From: Pelagibacteraceae bacterium AG-359-E06
GTDB taxonomy: Bacteria > Pseudomonadota > Alphaproteobacteria > Pelagibacterales > Pelagibacteraceae
Direction: 5' to 3'
Assembly: GCA_003280495.1 (NCBI GenBank)
Contig: QCET01000004.1
Span: 16,059-80,058 of the forward strand
Length of the DNA: 64,000 nt
This document shows positions 51,866-60,876 of this stretch, one piece after another. The translations under genes and the position numbers were made by a program. Under the pieces are notes generated by a model that made no database searches, was not told where the DNA came from, and saw only the letters and a program-made list of their open reading frames with translations. Position 1 is the stretch's first letter. Every line of letters starts with the position of its first letter.

Positions 51866-53014
51866 ATGAACGAAATCAAAATTGCAAAAGATCTTGTGAG
51901 ATTTGCAAGTGTAACACCGCTTGATAAGGGTGCGATTAACTACGTAGCTAAATCTCTCAAAAAACTTGGTTTTAAATGTAAAATTTTGGAATTCAAAGAG
52001 AAAGGTACATACAAAATTAAAAATTTATACGCTAAGATCGGCACGAAGAAACCTCATTTATGTTTCGCTGGACATACCGATGTTGTACCTATAGGTGATT
52101 TTAAAAAATGGTCTGTTAATCCTTTTGGCGGTCAAATAAAGAATGGGGTACTATACGGTCGGGGAATTGCTGATATGAAAGGTAATATTGCAAGTTTTAT
52201 TTCAGCAACATATGAATTTCTAAAAGATAATAAAAAATTTAATGGCTCACTTAGCTTTTTGATCACAGGTGATGAAGAGAGTGTTGCTATTAATGGCACA
52301 AAAAAAGTTGTTAAATATTTAAAAAAGAAAAAAGAAAAAATAGATTTTTGTTTGATTGGTGAGCCAACAAATCCAAATAAGCTTGGAGAAGAGATCAAAA
52401 TAGGTAGAAGAGGCAGTATAACAGGATATATAACAATTAGTGGTATTCAAGGTCACGTTGCTTACCCGAATAAAGCAAGAAACCCGTCAACGCCTTTAAT
52501 TAAAATTTTAAATGAAATTAAAAATAAAAAATTAGATAATGGTTCAAAAAATTTTCAGGCATCAAATTTAGAAATAGTAAAAATTAATATAAATAATCTT
52601 GCAGACAATGTAATCCCATCAAAAGCGAGTGCAATTTTCAATATTAGATACAATGATAGACACACAAGTAAAAGTCTTAAGAGCAAAATATCTAAAATCA
52701 TTAAAAAAGTTTCGAAAAAATACAAATGTAAATATCATATTAAATTTCAGGAAACAGGTGGCGTATTTCTTTGTAAACCCAACCCAACTGTTAATATGAT
52801 TAGGAATATAATAAAAAAAAGTACCGGTAGAAATACAAAATTAACTACAGGTGGAGGAACCTCAGATGGCAGATTTATCAAAGATATTGCACCATGTATT
52901 GAGTTTGGTCTTGTAAATAAAACAATACACCAAGTAGATGAAAGAGTTCCTATAGCTGATTTAAAAAAATTAAAAAATATATATAAAAAAATTTTACAAA
53001 ATTATTATAAGTGA
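51866..53014 (+). CDS. dapE: Succinyl-diaminopimelate desuccinylase
   Basis: A 382-residue M20 zinc peptidase-family enzyme. Metal ligands: FAGHTDVVPIGD (His), GRGIADMKGN (Asp), TGDEESVAING (Glu), and the late TTGGGTSDGRF and EFGLVNKTIHQVDE (His). Removes succinate in lysine/DAP synthesis. Overlaps the following gene by four bases (GTGA). Confidence 0.95.
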   Translation: MNEIKIAKDLVRFASVTPLDKGAINYVAKSLKKLGFKCKILEFKEKGTYKIKNLYAKIGTKKPHLCFAGHTDVVPIGDFKKWSVNPFGGQIKNGVLYGRGIADMKGNIASFISATYEFLKDNKKFNGSLSFLITGDEESVAINGTKKVVKYLKKKKEKIDFCLIGEPTNPNKLGEEIKIGRRGSITGYITISGIQGHVAYPNKARNPSTPLIKILNEIKNKKLDNGSKNFQASNLEIVKININNLADNVIPSKASAIFNIRYNDRHTSKSLKSKISKIIKKVSKKYKCKYHIKFQETGGVFLCKPNPTVNMIRNIIKKSTGRNTKLTTGGGTSDGRFIKDIAPCIEFGLVNKTIHQVDERVPIADLKKLKNIYKKILQNYYK

Positions 53015-53934
53015 AGACTTGTCTGATCACTACAAAAACATATCAAAATCATGATAATGGACCTGGGCATCCAGAAAATGTTAATAGAGTAACTTCAATC
53101 AATACTGCAATAGATAATATTAAAAATACAGAGTGGGTTGAAACAAAAAATTTTAGCACGAAATTGATTGAACTAGCTCATGACAAAAAATATATAGAAA
53201 AAGTTAATAATTCATTTCCTAATAATGGTTTAGCTTTTTTAGATTCAGATACAATTGTATCTCAAGGATCAAAACAAGCATCTTATGATGCAGTAAATTC
53301 TGTTCTAACTGCTATAGATAATGTCCAAGATGGATCTTATCAAAATGCATTTGTTAGTATAAGACCACCAGGACATCACGCGCACAGCAATTTTGCTGCT
53401 GGTTTTTGTATATTTAATAACATTGCTATTGGAGCATGTTATTTAGTAAAAAACTATAACTTAAAAAGAGTATTGATTTTAGATTGGGACGTGCATAGAG
53501 GTGATGGTACAGCTGAAATTATATCTAATAAAAAAAATATATTTTTAATTTCTTCACATCAATATCCATTTTATCCTCCTGGAGATGGTACTGAAAAGGT
53601 AAGAGGTCATTTTGATAACATACGTTTCTTTCCTTTGAAAGCAGGTTTGTCATCAAATGATTTTTATAAGATTTACGAAAAAATATTTATTGAAATCGAC
53701 AAATATCAACCTGAATTTATATTAATATCCTGTGGTTTTGATGCCCATAAAAACGATCCTTTAGCCGAGATTAATCTAGAGTCAATTGATTATGAATATT
53801 TAACTTTTAAAGTAAAAAAATATGCTGCAAAACATTGTGCTGGAAAAATAGTTTCCGTTTTAGAGGGTGGATATGATTTAAAATCAATTTCTGAAAGCTC
53901 TAAATTTCACGTAAAGTCTTTAGCTAAAATCTAA
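53011..53934 (+). CDS. Histone deacetylase family protein
   Basis: A 307-residue arginase/deacetylase-fold enzyme starting at GTG 53011. Motifs: HPENVNRV, RPPGHHAHSNFAAGFCIFNN, LDWDVHRGDGTAE (metal Asp and His), SCGFDAHKNDPLA (Asp) and LEGGYDL. Bacterial members hydrolyse acetylpolyamines or other acetyl amides; the role here is unknown. The gene ends overlapping the DUF1192 gene by four bases. Confidence 0.9.
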   Translation: MKTCLITTKTYQNHDNGPGHPENVNRVTSINTAIDNIKNTEWVETKNFSTKLIELAHDKKYIEKVNNSFPNNGLAFLDSDTIVSQGSKQASYDAVNSVLTAIDNVQDGSYQNAFVSIRPPGHHAHSNFAAGFCIFNNIAIGACYLVKNYNLKRVLILDWDVHRGDGTAEIISNKKNIFLISSHQYPFYPPGDGTEKVRGHFDNIRFFPLKAGLSSNDFYKIYEKIFIEIDKYQPEFILISCGFDAHKNDPLAEINLESIDYEYLTFKVKKYAAKHCAGKIVSVLEGGYDLKSISESSKFHVKSLAKI

Positions 53935-54104
53935 TTTTTTTTAAAAATATTTTCTGCTTGAATTTGATCATTCTTTTTCTCAGAAATTTTATTTTCAAGA
54001 TCGACTATTTTTCTTTTATATTCCTTGATCAACTCTTCAATTTCAGAAATACTTAATTCATCAATCTTAATTTGTTTTTCCTTAATTATATCGTCTTCGT
54101 CCAT
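53931..54104 (-). CDS. DUF1192 family small protein
   Basis: A 57-residue protein from ATG 54104: acidic start MDEDDIIKEK, then LSISEIEELIKEYKRKIVDLE and a C-terminal QAENIFKKN. The LSxxELxxxIxxLExEI coiled coil with a final Ala...FK is the pattern of the alphaproteobacterial DUF1192 family. Function unknown. Below the 60-codon limit of many gene finders. It overlaps the stop of the convergent histone-deacetylase-like gene and lies just before the ligase stop on its own strand... the ligase ends at 54106, two bases upstream. Confidence 0.75.
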   Translation of the reverse strand: MDEDDIIKEKQIKIDELSISEIEELIKEYKRKIVDLENKISEKKNDQIQAENIFKKN

Positions 54105-54105
54105 A

Positions 54106-56040
54106 TTAATTTATTTTCAAATTTTTAAAAAATTCAAGTGATCCTGGATTTGCTATAGCCTCTAAATTGTTAATCTTTTCTCCATTTAATATTTTTCTAA
54201 CTGCTATTTCAACAATTTTTCCACTTTTCGTTTTAGGTATTTCTGGACATTCAATAATTATAGAGGGCACATGTTTTGGTGAACAATTTTGGCGAATATT
54301 AAATTTAATTTTTTCTTCCAATTCACTGTTAAGTATACTTGGATCTTTCAAATTAATAAAAAGAATTATTCTGATATCATCATTAAAATTTTGTCCAACA
54401 ACTAAAGCTTCATTTACTTCACTAAAATTTTCTACTTGACGATATATTTCCGCAGTACCTATTCTCACTCCGCCTGGTTTAAGTGTAGCGTCTGATCTAC
54501 CAAAAATAATATACCCGTGATTTAATGTTTTTTGAATAAAATCTCCATGATACCAAATATTAGGATACTTATTAAAATAAGCATCATGCATTTTTTCTGA
54601 ATTATTGTCATTCCAAAATTTTATGGGCATTGAAGGGAAAGGTGTCTTAACAACTAATTCGCCTTTATGATTGTTAGAAAGTTTTTTACCATCTTCGTCA
54701 AAAACATCAATATCTAGACCTAAGCTTGGACCTTGGATCTCACCGGCATAAACTCCATCGTATAAATTACCTGCAACTAAACATCCAACTACGTCCGTTC
54801 CACCACTGATAGAAGCTAAATGAACATCTTTTTTGATATAATTATAAACATAATCAAAACTCTCGCTGATAAGTGGTGAACCCGTTGAGCAAATAGTTTT
54901 TAAATTTATTAAATCAAGATGTTTACTATTATAATTTTCATTTTTTAAATGATCTAAATATTTTGCGCCCACTCCAAACAATGTAAATTTTTTTTGTGAA
55001 CAATATTTAAGTAATATATCAATTTCTGGGTATAAAGGTGATCCATCATACAAATATATAGATGCTCCGCAGGAAAGTGCAGCTACTTGCCAATTCCACA
55101 TCATCCATCCTGTAGAAGTATAATAAAAAACCTTGTCATTTTTTTTTACATTACAATGAATTAAGAGTTCTTTTTTTTGTTCAATAAGTGCATTGCCAGA
55201 TCCGTGAACAATGCATTTGGGTGTACCAGTTGTACCACTCGAGTAAAGAATATACACAGGATGATTAAAATCAAATTTTTGAAAGTTCGTATCTTTTTTT
55301 GAATTTTTAAGAATATCATAGTAAGACAAATATTTTTTATCGATCTTGGTATTATCGTAAGAAAATACTATTACTTTTTGAATAGAGGGAATTGATTTGG
55401 TAATAATTTCTACATTATTTAATATATTTATTTTTTTTCCATTATAATAGTAATGATCACAAGTAATTAAAACTTTTGGCTCAATTTGTTTAAATCTTTC
55501 AATCACACCTTGTGGACCAAAGTCTGGAGAACAGCTTGACCAAATACAGCCGTTTTTAGTTGAACCAAGAAAAGCTACGATAGTTTCAATTGTATTCGGA
55601 ACGTAGGCTGCTACCACATCGCCTTTTTTAATATTTGTTTTAATCAAATAATCTGAAAATTTGCAAACATTACTAAATAATTCTTCCCATGTTATAAAAT
55701 CCTCTGTTCCATTCTCTTTTAAGCTGAATACAGCAATTTCTTTAGAGGTTAATGGAATTAAATTTTCAGCAAAATTTAACTTCGCGTCTGGAAAGAAAAT
55801 ATTTTTGTAAAAGATTTTGTTTTTATCTAAAATTCTCTTACCCTTATCACCTTTTATATCTGAAAAATCCCATAGTTCTGACCAAAAAACTTCATTATTT
55901 TTAAGACTCCAATTCCAGAGAGAGTTAAAGTTTTTTTTAAAATTTAAATTAAATTTATTTTCAACTTTTTTTGAAAATTTAAAAATATTAGATGATTCAA
56001 TTATTGTATTGGAGGCTTTCCATAGAAGATTTTTGTTCAT
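54106..56040 (-). CDS. aacS: Acetoacetate-CoA ligase
   Basis: A 644-residue ANL adenylating enzyme from ATG 56040; a longer frame to 56076 would overlap truA and adds nothing family-like. Motifs: ILYSSGTTGTPKCIVHG (AMP-binding P-loop), SGGTDVVG, WYHGDF, FGRSDATLKPGGVRIG, and PKTKSGKIVEIAVRK with the catalytic Lys. N-terminal WKAS and FWSELWDF are typical of acetoacetyl-CoA synthetase. Activates acetoacetate for lipid or PHB metabolism. Confidence 0.93.
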   Translation of the reverse strand: MNKNLLWKASNTIIESSNIFKFSKKVENKFNLNFKKNFNSLWNWSLKNNEVFWSELWDFSDIKGDKGKRILDKNKIFYKNIFFPDAKLNFAENLIPLTSKEIAVFSLKENGTEDFITWEELFSNVCKFSDYLIKTNIKKGDVVAAYVPNTIETIVAFLGSTKNGCIWSSCSPDFGPQGVIERFKQIEPKVLITCDHYYYNGKKINILNNVEIITKSIPSIQKVIVFSYDNTKIDKKYLSYYDILKNSKKDTNFQKFDFNHPVYILYSSGTTGTPKCIVHGSGNALIEQKKELLIHCNVKKNDKVFYYTSTGWMMWNWQVAALSCGASIYLYDGSPLYPEIDILLKYCSQKKFTLFGVGAKYLDHLKNENYNSKHLDLINLKTICSTGSPLISESFDYVYNYIKKDVHLASISGGTDVVGCLVAGNLYDGVYAGEIQGPSLGLDIDVFDEDGKKLSNNHKGELVVKTPFPSMPIKFWNDNNSEKMHDAYFNKYPNIWYHGDFIQKTLNHGYIIFGRSDATLKPGGVRIGTAEIYRQVENFSEVNEALVVGQNFNDDIRIILFINLKDPSILNSELEEKIKFNIRQNCSPKHVPSIIIECPEIPKTKSGKIVEIAVRKILNGEKINNLEAIANPGSLEFFKNLKIN

Positions 56041-56042
56041 CC

Positions 56043-56780
56043 CTAATATTGTACTTTGAAGAGATATAAACCACAAGGAGGAGCCACAGGAGGACAGCTA
56101 TTTCTATTCTTTTTTTCAATTGCCTTCTTTAAATCGTCAATATTCCACTTTCCTTCGCCGACATATTTTATAGCACCAATCATTGATCGTACTTGATGTT
56201 GTAAAAATGATCTCGATTTTACAACATAAATGATTTTTTTATCAGATTTTTTGATCCTGGAGTATTCAATTGTTTTTATTGGCGACTTTGCATTACAGGA
56301 CTTTGATCGAAAAGTTGTAAAGTCATGCTTGCCTAAAAATAGTTTAGCAGCATTTTGCATTTTTTTTATATCAAGTTTTTTTTTTACATGCCATGCTCTA
56401 CCATTCATTAGAGAGAGGTTAGATTTTCGGTTAATTATAATATAATGATAAATTCTTAAAATTGCATTTTTTCTTGAATTAAATTTTTTTTTAACTTTTT
56501 GAACTTTAATTATACTGATATTCTTTTTTTTTAGAAAGTGATTTGTTCCCTCCAAAATCTTAAAGGCTTGTATCCGTCCATCGTAGTCAAAGTGAAATAC
56601 CTGGCCAATGGCATGAACACCAGAGTCAGTCCTACCAGATCCAAATATTTTAATTTTTTTTTTTATGATTTTTTGCAAAGCAGTTTCAATACACTGCTGT
56701 ACTGTATTCCTATGAGGTTGAGACTGCCATCCGTAAAATTTTTTGCCATCGTACTCTACGATACATTTAAATCTGCTCAT
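56043..56780 (-). CDS. truA: tRNA pseudouridine synthase A
   Basis: A 245-residue enzyme that makes pseudouridine at positions 38-40 of tRNA anticodon arms. The catalytic Asp is in GSGRTDSGVHA, with VEYDGKKFYGWQ at the start and FLQHQVRSMIGAI later. Its start overlaps the end of fmt, the usual fmt-truA pairing. Confidence 0.95.
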   Translation of the reverse strand: MSRFKCIVEYDGKKFYGWQSQPHRNTVQQCIETALQKIIKKKIKIFGSGRTDSGVHAIGQVFHFDYDGRIQAFKILEGTNHFLKKKNISIIKVQKVKKKFNSRKNAILRIYHYIIINRKSNLSLMNGRAWHVKKKLDIKKMQNAAKLFLGKHDFTTFRSKSCNAKSPIKTIEYSRIKKSDKKIIYVVKSRSFLQHQVRSMIGAIKYVGEGKWNIDDLKKAIEKKNRNSCPPVAPPCGLYLFKVQY

Positions 56781-57672
56781 CGAATTTAAATCCTAAGATA
56801 AAATTTTCTTTTAGTTGAATTTTCTTTCCACTTCTTTGCAGTTCTAATATCTCTATTGAGCGATCCTTACACGATATAATAATTTTTTTTGAGTCGATAA
56901 TCATTCCAGGTTTACGTGACGTTAAATCAGAAATTTTAGCTGAATACACTTTTATTTTTTCATTTTTATAATCAAAATATGCCCCTGGTTTAGGATTTAA
57001 TGCATTTATTTTAAAAATAATATTTTCTGCATTTTCATTCCAATCAATTTTCTCATCTAGCTTTGTAATTTTTTTTGCGTACGACACACCAATTTTATTT
57101 TGGGGAGTATATTCTGCAGTTCCACTAAGTACTTTATTAATACAATCAACTATTACTTTTGACCCCAACTCTGATAGACTTTTTTCTAATTGACCAAAAG
57201 TTAAATTTCCTGATTTAATAGATTTGCTCAGTAGGATTGGTCCACTGTCTAATTCCTTTTCAATTTTCATAATAGTTATACCTGTAATATTTTCACCAGA
57301 CATAATCGATCTTTGTATTGGAGCAGCACCTCTCCATTTAGGTAATAGGGAGGCATGAATGTTAATAAATCCATTTTTAGATAATTTTAGAATTTTGCTA
57401 GGTATTATTTGCCCATAGGCAACAACAATAGCAAGATCAATATTGAGCTCTTTTAAATAATTATATTCATCTTCAATTCTGGTTGGGGTTTTAATAATTA
57501 GTTTGTTCTGCTCTGCAAAATTTTGTACTGGACTTTTTAAGATATTATGTCCTCTTTTTGCCTTTTTAGCTGACTGAGAAATTACACAACTTAATTTAAA
57601 ATATTTATTAATTTCTTTTAATGCTGGAATTGCAAAATCTGGAGTGCCCATAAAAATTATGTTTGATGACAT
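56767..57672 (-). CDS. fmt: Methionyl-tRNA formyltransferase
   Basis: A 301-residue protein; N-terminal formyltransferase domain with FMGTPDFA, INIHASLLPKWRGAAPIQ (Asn, His) and GITIMKIEKELDSG; C-terminal tRNA-binding domain from about 205. Formylates initiator tRNA. 3 bases after def, forming def-fmt-truA. Confidence 0.96.
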   Translation of the reverse strand: MSSNIIFMGTPDFAIPALKEINKYFKLSCVISQSAKKAKRGHNILKSPVQNFAEQNKLIIKTPTRIEDEYNYLKELNIDLAIVVAYGQIIPSKILKLSKNGFINIHASLLPKWRGAAPIQRSIMSGENITGITIMKIEKELDSGPILLSKSIKSGNLTFGQLEKSLSELGSKVIVDCINKVLSGTAEYTPQNKIGVSYAKKITKLDEKIDWNENAENIIFKINALNPKPGAYFDYKNEKIKVYSAKISDLTSRKPGMIIDSKKIIISCKDRSIEILELQRSGKKIQLKENFILGFKFDEQI

Positions 57673-57675
57673 TTA

Positions 57676-58179
57676 TTATAAGTGGTTTTTTTGAATTTTC
57701 TTTTGAATAATCTCTCTTTTTAATTGTGATAAATGGTCGAGAAACAAAACTCCATTACAATGATCTATCTCATGCTGAATACATCTTGATAATAATCCGC
57801 TTACATTAATATTATTTAGCTTTCCTTCAATATCCAAATACTCAATTTTGCAACTTTCATACCTATCAACATTACCATAGTATCCAGGTATAGAGAGACA
57901 CCCTTCCTCGTTATTAACTAAAGTATCGGATTTCCATACAATTTTCGGATTAATCAAAAATATTGGATTTTTTTTCTCACCTTCTTTAGAAATATCCACC
58001 ACGATAAGTCTTTTTAACACGCCAACTTGAACTGCGGCCAATCCAATACCTGGGGCGTTGTACATAGTCTCAAGCATGTCTTTTGCTAAATTTTTTATTT
58101 CTTCATCAATAACTTGAATTTCTGCCGACTTTTGTCTCAGAAGTTTATTTGGCTCTTTTAAAATATTTAAAATTGACAT
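57676..58179 (-). CDS. def: Peptide deformylase
   Basis: A 167-residue metalloprotease. Motif 1 is GIGLAAVQVG, motif 2 is EEGCLSIPG (Cys ligand), motif 3 is QHEIDHCNG (HExxH). Removes the N-formyl group from new proteins. Directly after recR on the same strand (1 base). Confidence 0.97.
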   Translation of the reverse strand: MSILNILKEPNKLLRQKSAEIQVIDEEIKNLAKDMLETMYNAPGIGLAAVQVGVLKRLIVVDISKEGEKKNPIFLINPKIVWKSDTLVNNEEGCLSIPGYYGNVDRYESCKIEYLDIEGKLNNINVSGLLSRCIQHEIDHCNGVLFLDHLSQLKREIIQKKIQKNHL

Positions 58180-58788
58180 TTAATTTTTATTATTAAATGA
58201 ATTTCTATATTTAAAAGCAGAAAACAAGGTTCCGTCATCTAAATACTCAATTTCACTTCCTACCGGTAATCCGTGTGCCAATTTGGTTATTTTAACATTT
58301 AGATTTTTTAAACTGTCATTTATGTAATGTGCAGTGGTTTGACCTTCAATTGTTGCAGATATAGCTAAAATAACCTCTTTAATATTACACTTTTTAATTC
58401 GATCAACTAATGAATTAATTAGTAAATCTTCAGGATTAGATCCGTTTATTGCGGAAAGAGTTCCTCCTAGAATATGATATTGACCTTTAAAAACACTTGT
58501 AGATTCTAATGCCCACATATCAGCGATATTTTCCACGACACATATTTGATCTGTTTTCATATCTAAACAAGTGCATTTGCTCTCCTTAGAAGTTAAATTA
58601 CCACAAACATTACATTTTATAATATTTGTATGAACATGAGTAATTGCTTCACTCAAAGGTTTCATTAAGTTTGATTTATTTTTCAAAAGATAAAGCGCAA
58701 TTCTTTTTGCTGATTTGGGACCAAGACTAGGTAACCTTGATAATAACTGAATCAAATTATCTAACTCCGGTTGTTTTGCGTTTGGCAT
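58180..58788 (-). CDS. recR: Recombination protein RecR
   Basis: A 202-residue protein: N-terminal helix-hairpin-helix (LPSLGPKSAKRIALYLL), four-Cys zinc finger CNVCGN...CTCLD, and Toprim domain (CVVENIADMWALE, YHILGGTLSAINGSNPEDL). Loads RecA at gaps with RecO/RecF. Part of dnaX-ybaB-recR. Confidence 0.96.
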   Translation of the reverse strand: MPNAKQPELDNLIQLLSRLPSLGPKSAKRIALYLLKNKSNLMKPLSEAITHVHTNIIKCNVCGNLTSKESKCTCLDMKTDQICVVENIADMWALESTSVFKGQYHILGGTLSAINGSNPEDLLINSLVDRIKKCNIKEVILAISATIEGQTTAHYINDSLKNLNVKITKLAHGLPVGSEIEYLDDGTLFSAFKYRNSFNNKN

Positions 58789-58794
58789 ATTAAT

Positions 58795-59112
58795 TTAAAA
58801 AGGTAATTTTATTCCTGGAGGTAATTTTAAGTCTCCTGTTAATTTTGACATTTCTTCCTGCGTTTTACTCTCAACAGCTTTTTTTGCATTATTAATTGCC
58901 GCCACTATTAAATCTTCTAAAACTCCTTTTTCTTCTTTAAAAACTTTATCATCTATTTTAATACCTACCAATTCATTACTGCCATTCATGGTTGCAACCA
59001 CAAGCCCTCCACCTGAAGTACCATCAGCTTTAATATTTTTTAATTTATCTTTCATTTCTTGAACTTTCTCTTGCATTTCTTGAGCTTGTTTAAGCATTTT
59101 ATTAAAGTCCAT
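58795..59112 (-). CDS. ybaB: YbaB/EbfC nucleoid-associated protein
   Basis: A 105-residue protein: a helical start (MLKQAQEMQEKVQEMKDKL) then GTSGGGLVVATMNGSNELVGI and the family end LTGDLKLPPGIKLPF. Binds DNA as a dimer. Between dnaX and recR as in most proteobacteria; its ATG overlaps the dnaX stop by one base. Confidence 0.95.
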   Translation of the reverse strand: MDFNKMLKQAQEMQEKVQEMKDKLKNIKADGTSGGGLVVATMNGSNELVGIKIDDKVFKEEKGVLEDLIVAAINNAKKAVESKTQEEMSKLTGDLKLPPGIKLPF

Positions 59113-60728
59113 TAGTCATCCTCGTTCACATTTTGTTTATTAATAAACTCAGCATCAGGAAAACTTTCCATAACAGATTTATAAACTTCTGAGCTCTTTA
59201 TTTCTTCAAAGTCTTTTTCTTTATTCGCAAGACTATCGCGTTTATCGTTTGTGAAACTTATGACCCACTTTTTTCCTGTCCATTCAAAAAGTTTATTTGT
59301 TAGTAATTTAGGGAAATTTTTTGAAAGATTACTATTAAACTCAATATTTATTTTTCCTTGCTTAAAATCTACTACACTTACGTTGCTTTCCAGATCTTTT
59401 TTAAGTTCTATTTCTTGTTTTTTGATAGCAATATTAACTAAGTCTTCAATATTATTTATTTTAGAAACAAAGTTTATTATTTTGTTATCATTTTTTTTGC
59501 TTTCAGGAATCTTTTTTTCTTGGACAATCGTTTTTATTTGTGTTTTAACGACACCTTCTTCTTTAGAACTTAAAACATTTAGATCAACGTCTTCTTCCCG
59601 CAACTTTTGAGGGTCAGGCATATCCTTTAATCTACATAGTCTCGTGGTTAACATCTGTAGCGCTATAAATGAATCTGGAAATAATTTGAGATCTTCAATA
59701 CCTTTCAATAAGTAATGCCATAAAATTGAAGTGTAAGTTAAATCTATTTTTTTTGAAAGCTCACATATTTGTTTTGACTCATTTTCTGAAATCGACAAAT
59801 CAGACGAAATATTACTTAAGGTTTGTTCTCTAGATATTAAGTATACTAACTCTAATAAATTTTCTAAAACTAATTGTGGATCTGATCCATAATCAAATAT
59901 TTCATCTAAGACTAAACTAGAAGTCTTTTCATTGCCATCTATGATATTTTTAATTAATTCTATTAGTTTATCTTTATCGGCTAATCCAAGCATTTTTCTA
60001 ATATTCTCAGCAGAAATATTATTTTTTTCAATATTTATAATATTTGCTTGATCTAAGATTGATAAAGCATCTCTGACGGAACCTTCGGATGACTTAGCTA
60101 TAAGTTGAATAGCATTGTTATCAATATTGATGTCTTCTTTATTAGATATATCAGTCAAAAATTTAATCATTTCTTCAATTTTAATTCTTTTTAAATCAAA
60201 TCTTTGGCATCTTGAAAGTATTGTTATTGGTATTTTTTTTATTTCAGTTGTTGCTAATATAAACTTTAAATGATCTGGAGGTTCTTCTAAAGTTTTTAAT
60301 AAAGCATTAAATGCCTGCTTAGACAACATATGTGCCTCGTCAATTATAAAAACTTTATACTTTGCAACAGAAGGATGATATTTCGATGACTCTAATAAAT
60401 CTCTAATATCATCAACCCCAGTTTTAGATGCGGCATCCATTTCAAGCACATCTATGTGGTTTGATTTGGTAATATCATCACACTCACAATAAACTTCATT
60501 ATTTTGTTGAACTCCATGCTCAAAATGCTTATTGCAATTAATAGCTTTAGATATAATTCTTGCTGTTGTTGTTTTACCCACCCCTCTGATGCCCGTCAAA
60601 ATATATGCGTTGTGAAGCTTATTTTTTTTTAAAGCACTTTTTAAAGATAAAACCATGGACTCTTGCCCAATCAACTCTTCAAAATTTTTTGGTCTATATT
60701 TAAGTGGTAGTATTATTTTTTTATTCAT
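59112..60728 (-). CDS. dnaX: DNA polymerase III subunits gamma and tau
   Basis: A 538-residue clamp-loader ATPase: Walker A GIRGVGKTT, Walker B FIIDEAHMLS, sensor 1 LATTEIKKIPITILSRCQRF, and C-terminal tau region to about 538. The zinc module usually has four cysteines; here only NC, C and C (YCECDD) are seen, suggesting partial loss. It starts 9 bases after the SRP RNA gene. Confidence 0.95.
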   Translation of the reverse strand: MNKKIILPLKYRPKNFEELIGQESMVLSLKSALKKNKLHNAYILTGIRGVGKTTTARIISKAINCNKHFEHGVQQNNEVYCECDDITKSNHIDVLEMDAASKTGVDDIRDLLESSKYHPSVAKYKVFIIDEAHMLSKQAFNALLKTLEEPPDHLKFILATTEIKKIPITILSRCQRFDLKRIKIEEMIKFLTDISNKEDINIDNNAIQLIAKSSEGSVRDALSILDQANIINIEKNNISAENIRKMLGLADKDKLIELIKNIIDGNEKTSSLVLDEIFDYGSDPQLVLENLLELVYLISREQTLSNISSDLSISENESKQICELSKKIDLTYTSILWHYLLKGIEDLKLFPDSFIALQMLTTRLCRLKDMPDPQKLREEDVDLNVLSSKEEGVVKTQIKTIVQEKKIPESKKNDNKIINFVSKINNIEDLVNIAIKKQEIELKKDLESNVSVVDFKQGKINIEFNSNLSKNFPKLLTNKLFEWTGKKWVISFTNDKRDSLANKEKDFEEIKSSEVYKSVMESFPDAEFINKQNVNEDD

Positions 60729-60737
60729 AATATTAAC

Positions 60738-60832
60738 GGGGAACTGAGTAACAACCTGAAAAATTTACGTTACGGCTGCTTTCTTTCGAACCTGACCGGG
60801 TTAGCGCAACATCCACCTGTCACCAATCCCCC
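60738..60832 (-). ncRNA. ffs: Signal recognition particle RNA (4.5S)
   Basis: Reading the minus strand, GGGGGATTGG at the 5' end and a CCCC 3' end close a long hairpin. The centre carries the universal SRP domain IV sequence GGTCAGG-TTCGAAAG-AAAGCAGCC (60797-60774), with a GAAA tetraloop. Length about 95 nt. It lies directly upstream of dnaX, a frequent position. It binds Ffh for targeting of membrane proteins. Confidence 0.93.
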
Positions 60833-60876
60833 AATAATAGAATATATCAATTTTAATTCAAATCGACCACAAAGAT

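Noticed and set aside
56041..56076. Longer N-terminus of the acetoacetate-CoA ligase
   Set aside because: Extra residues overlap truA and do not match the family; ATG at 56040 gives the normal start.
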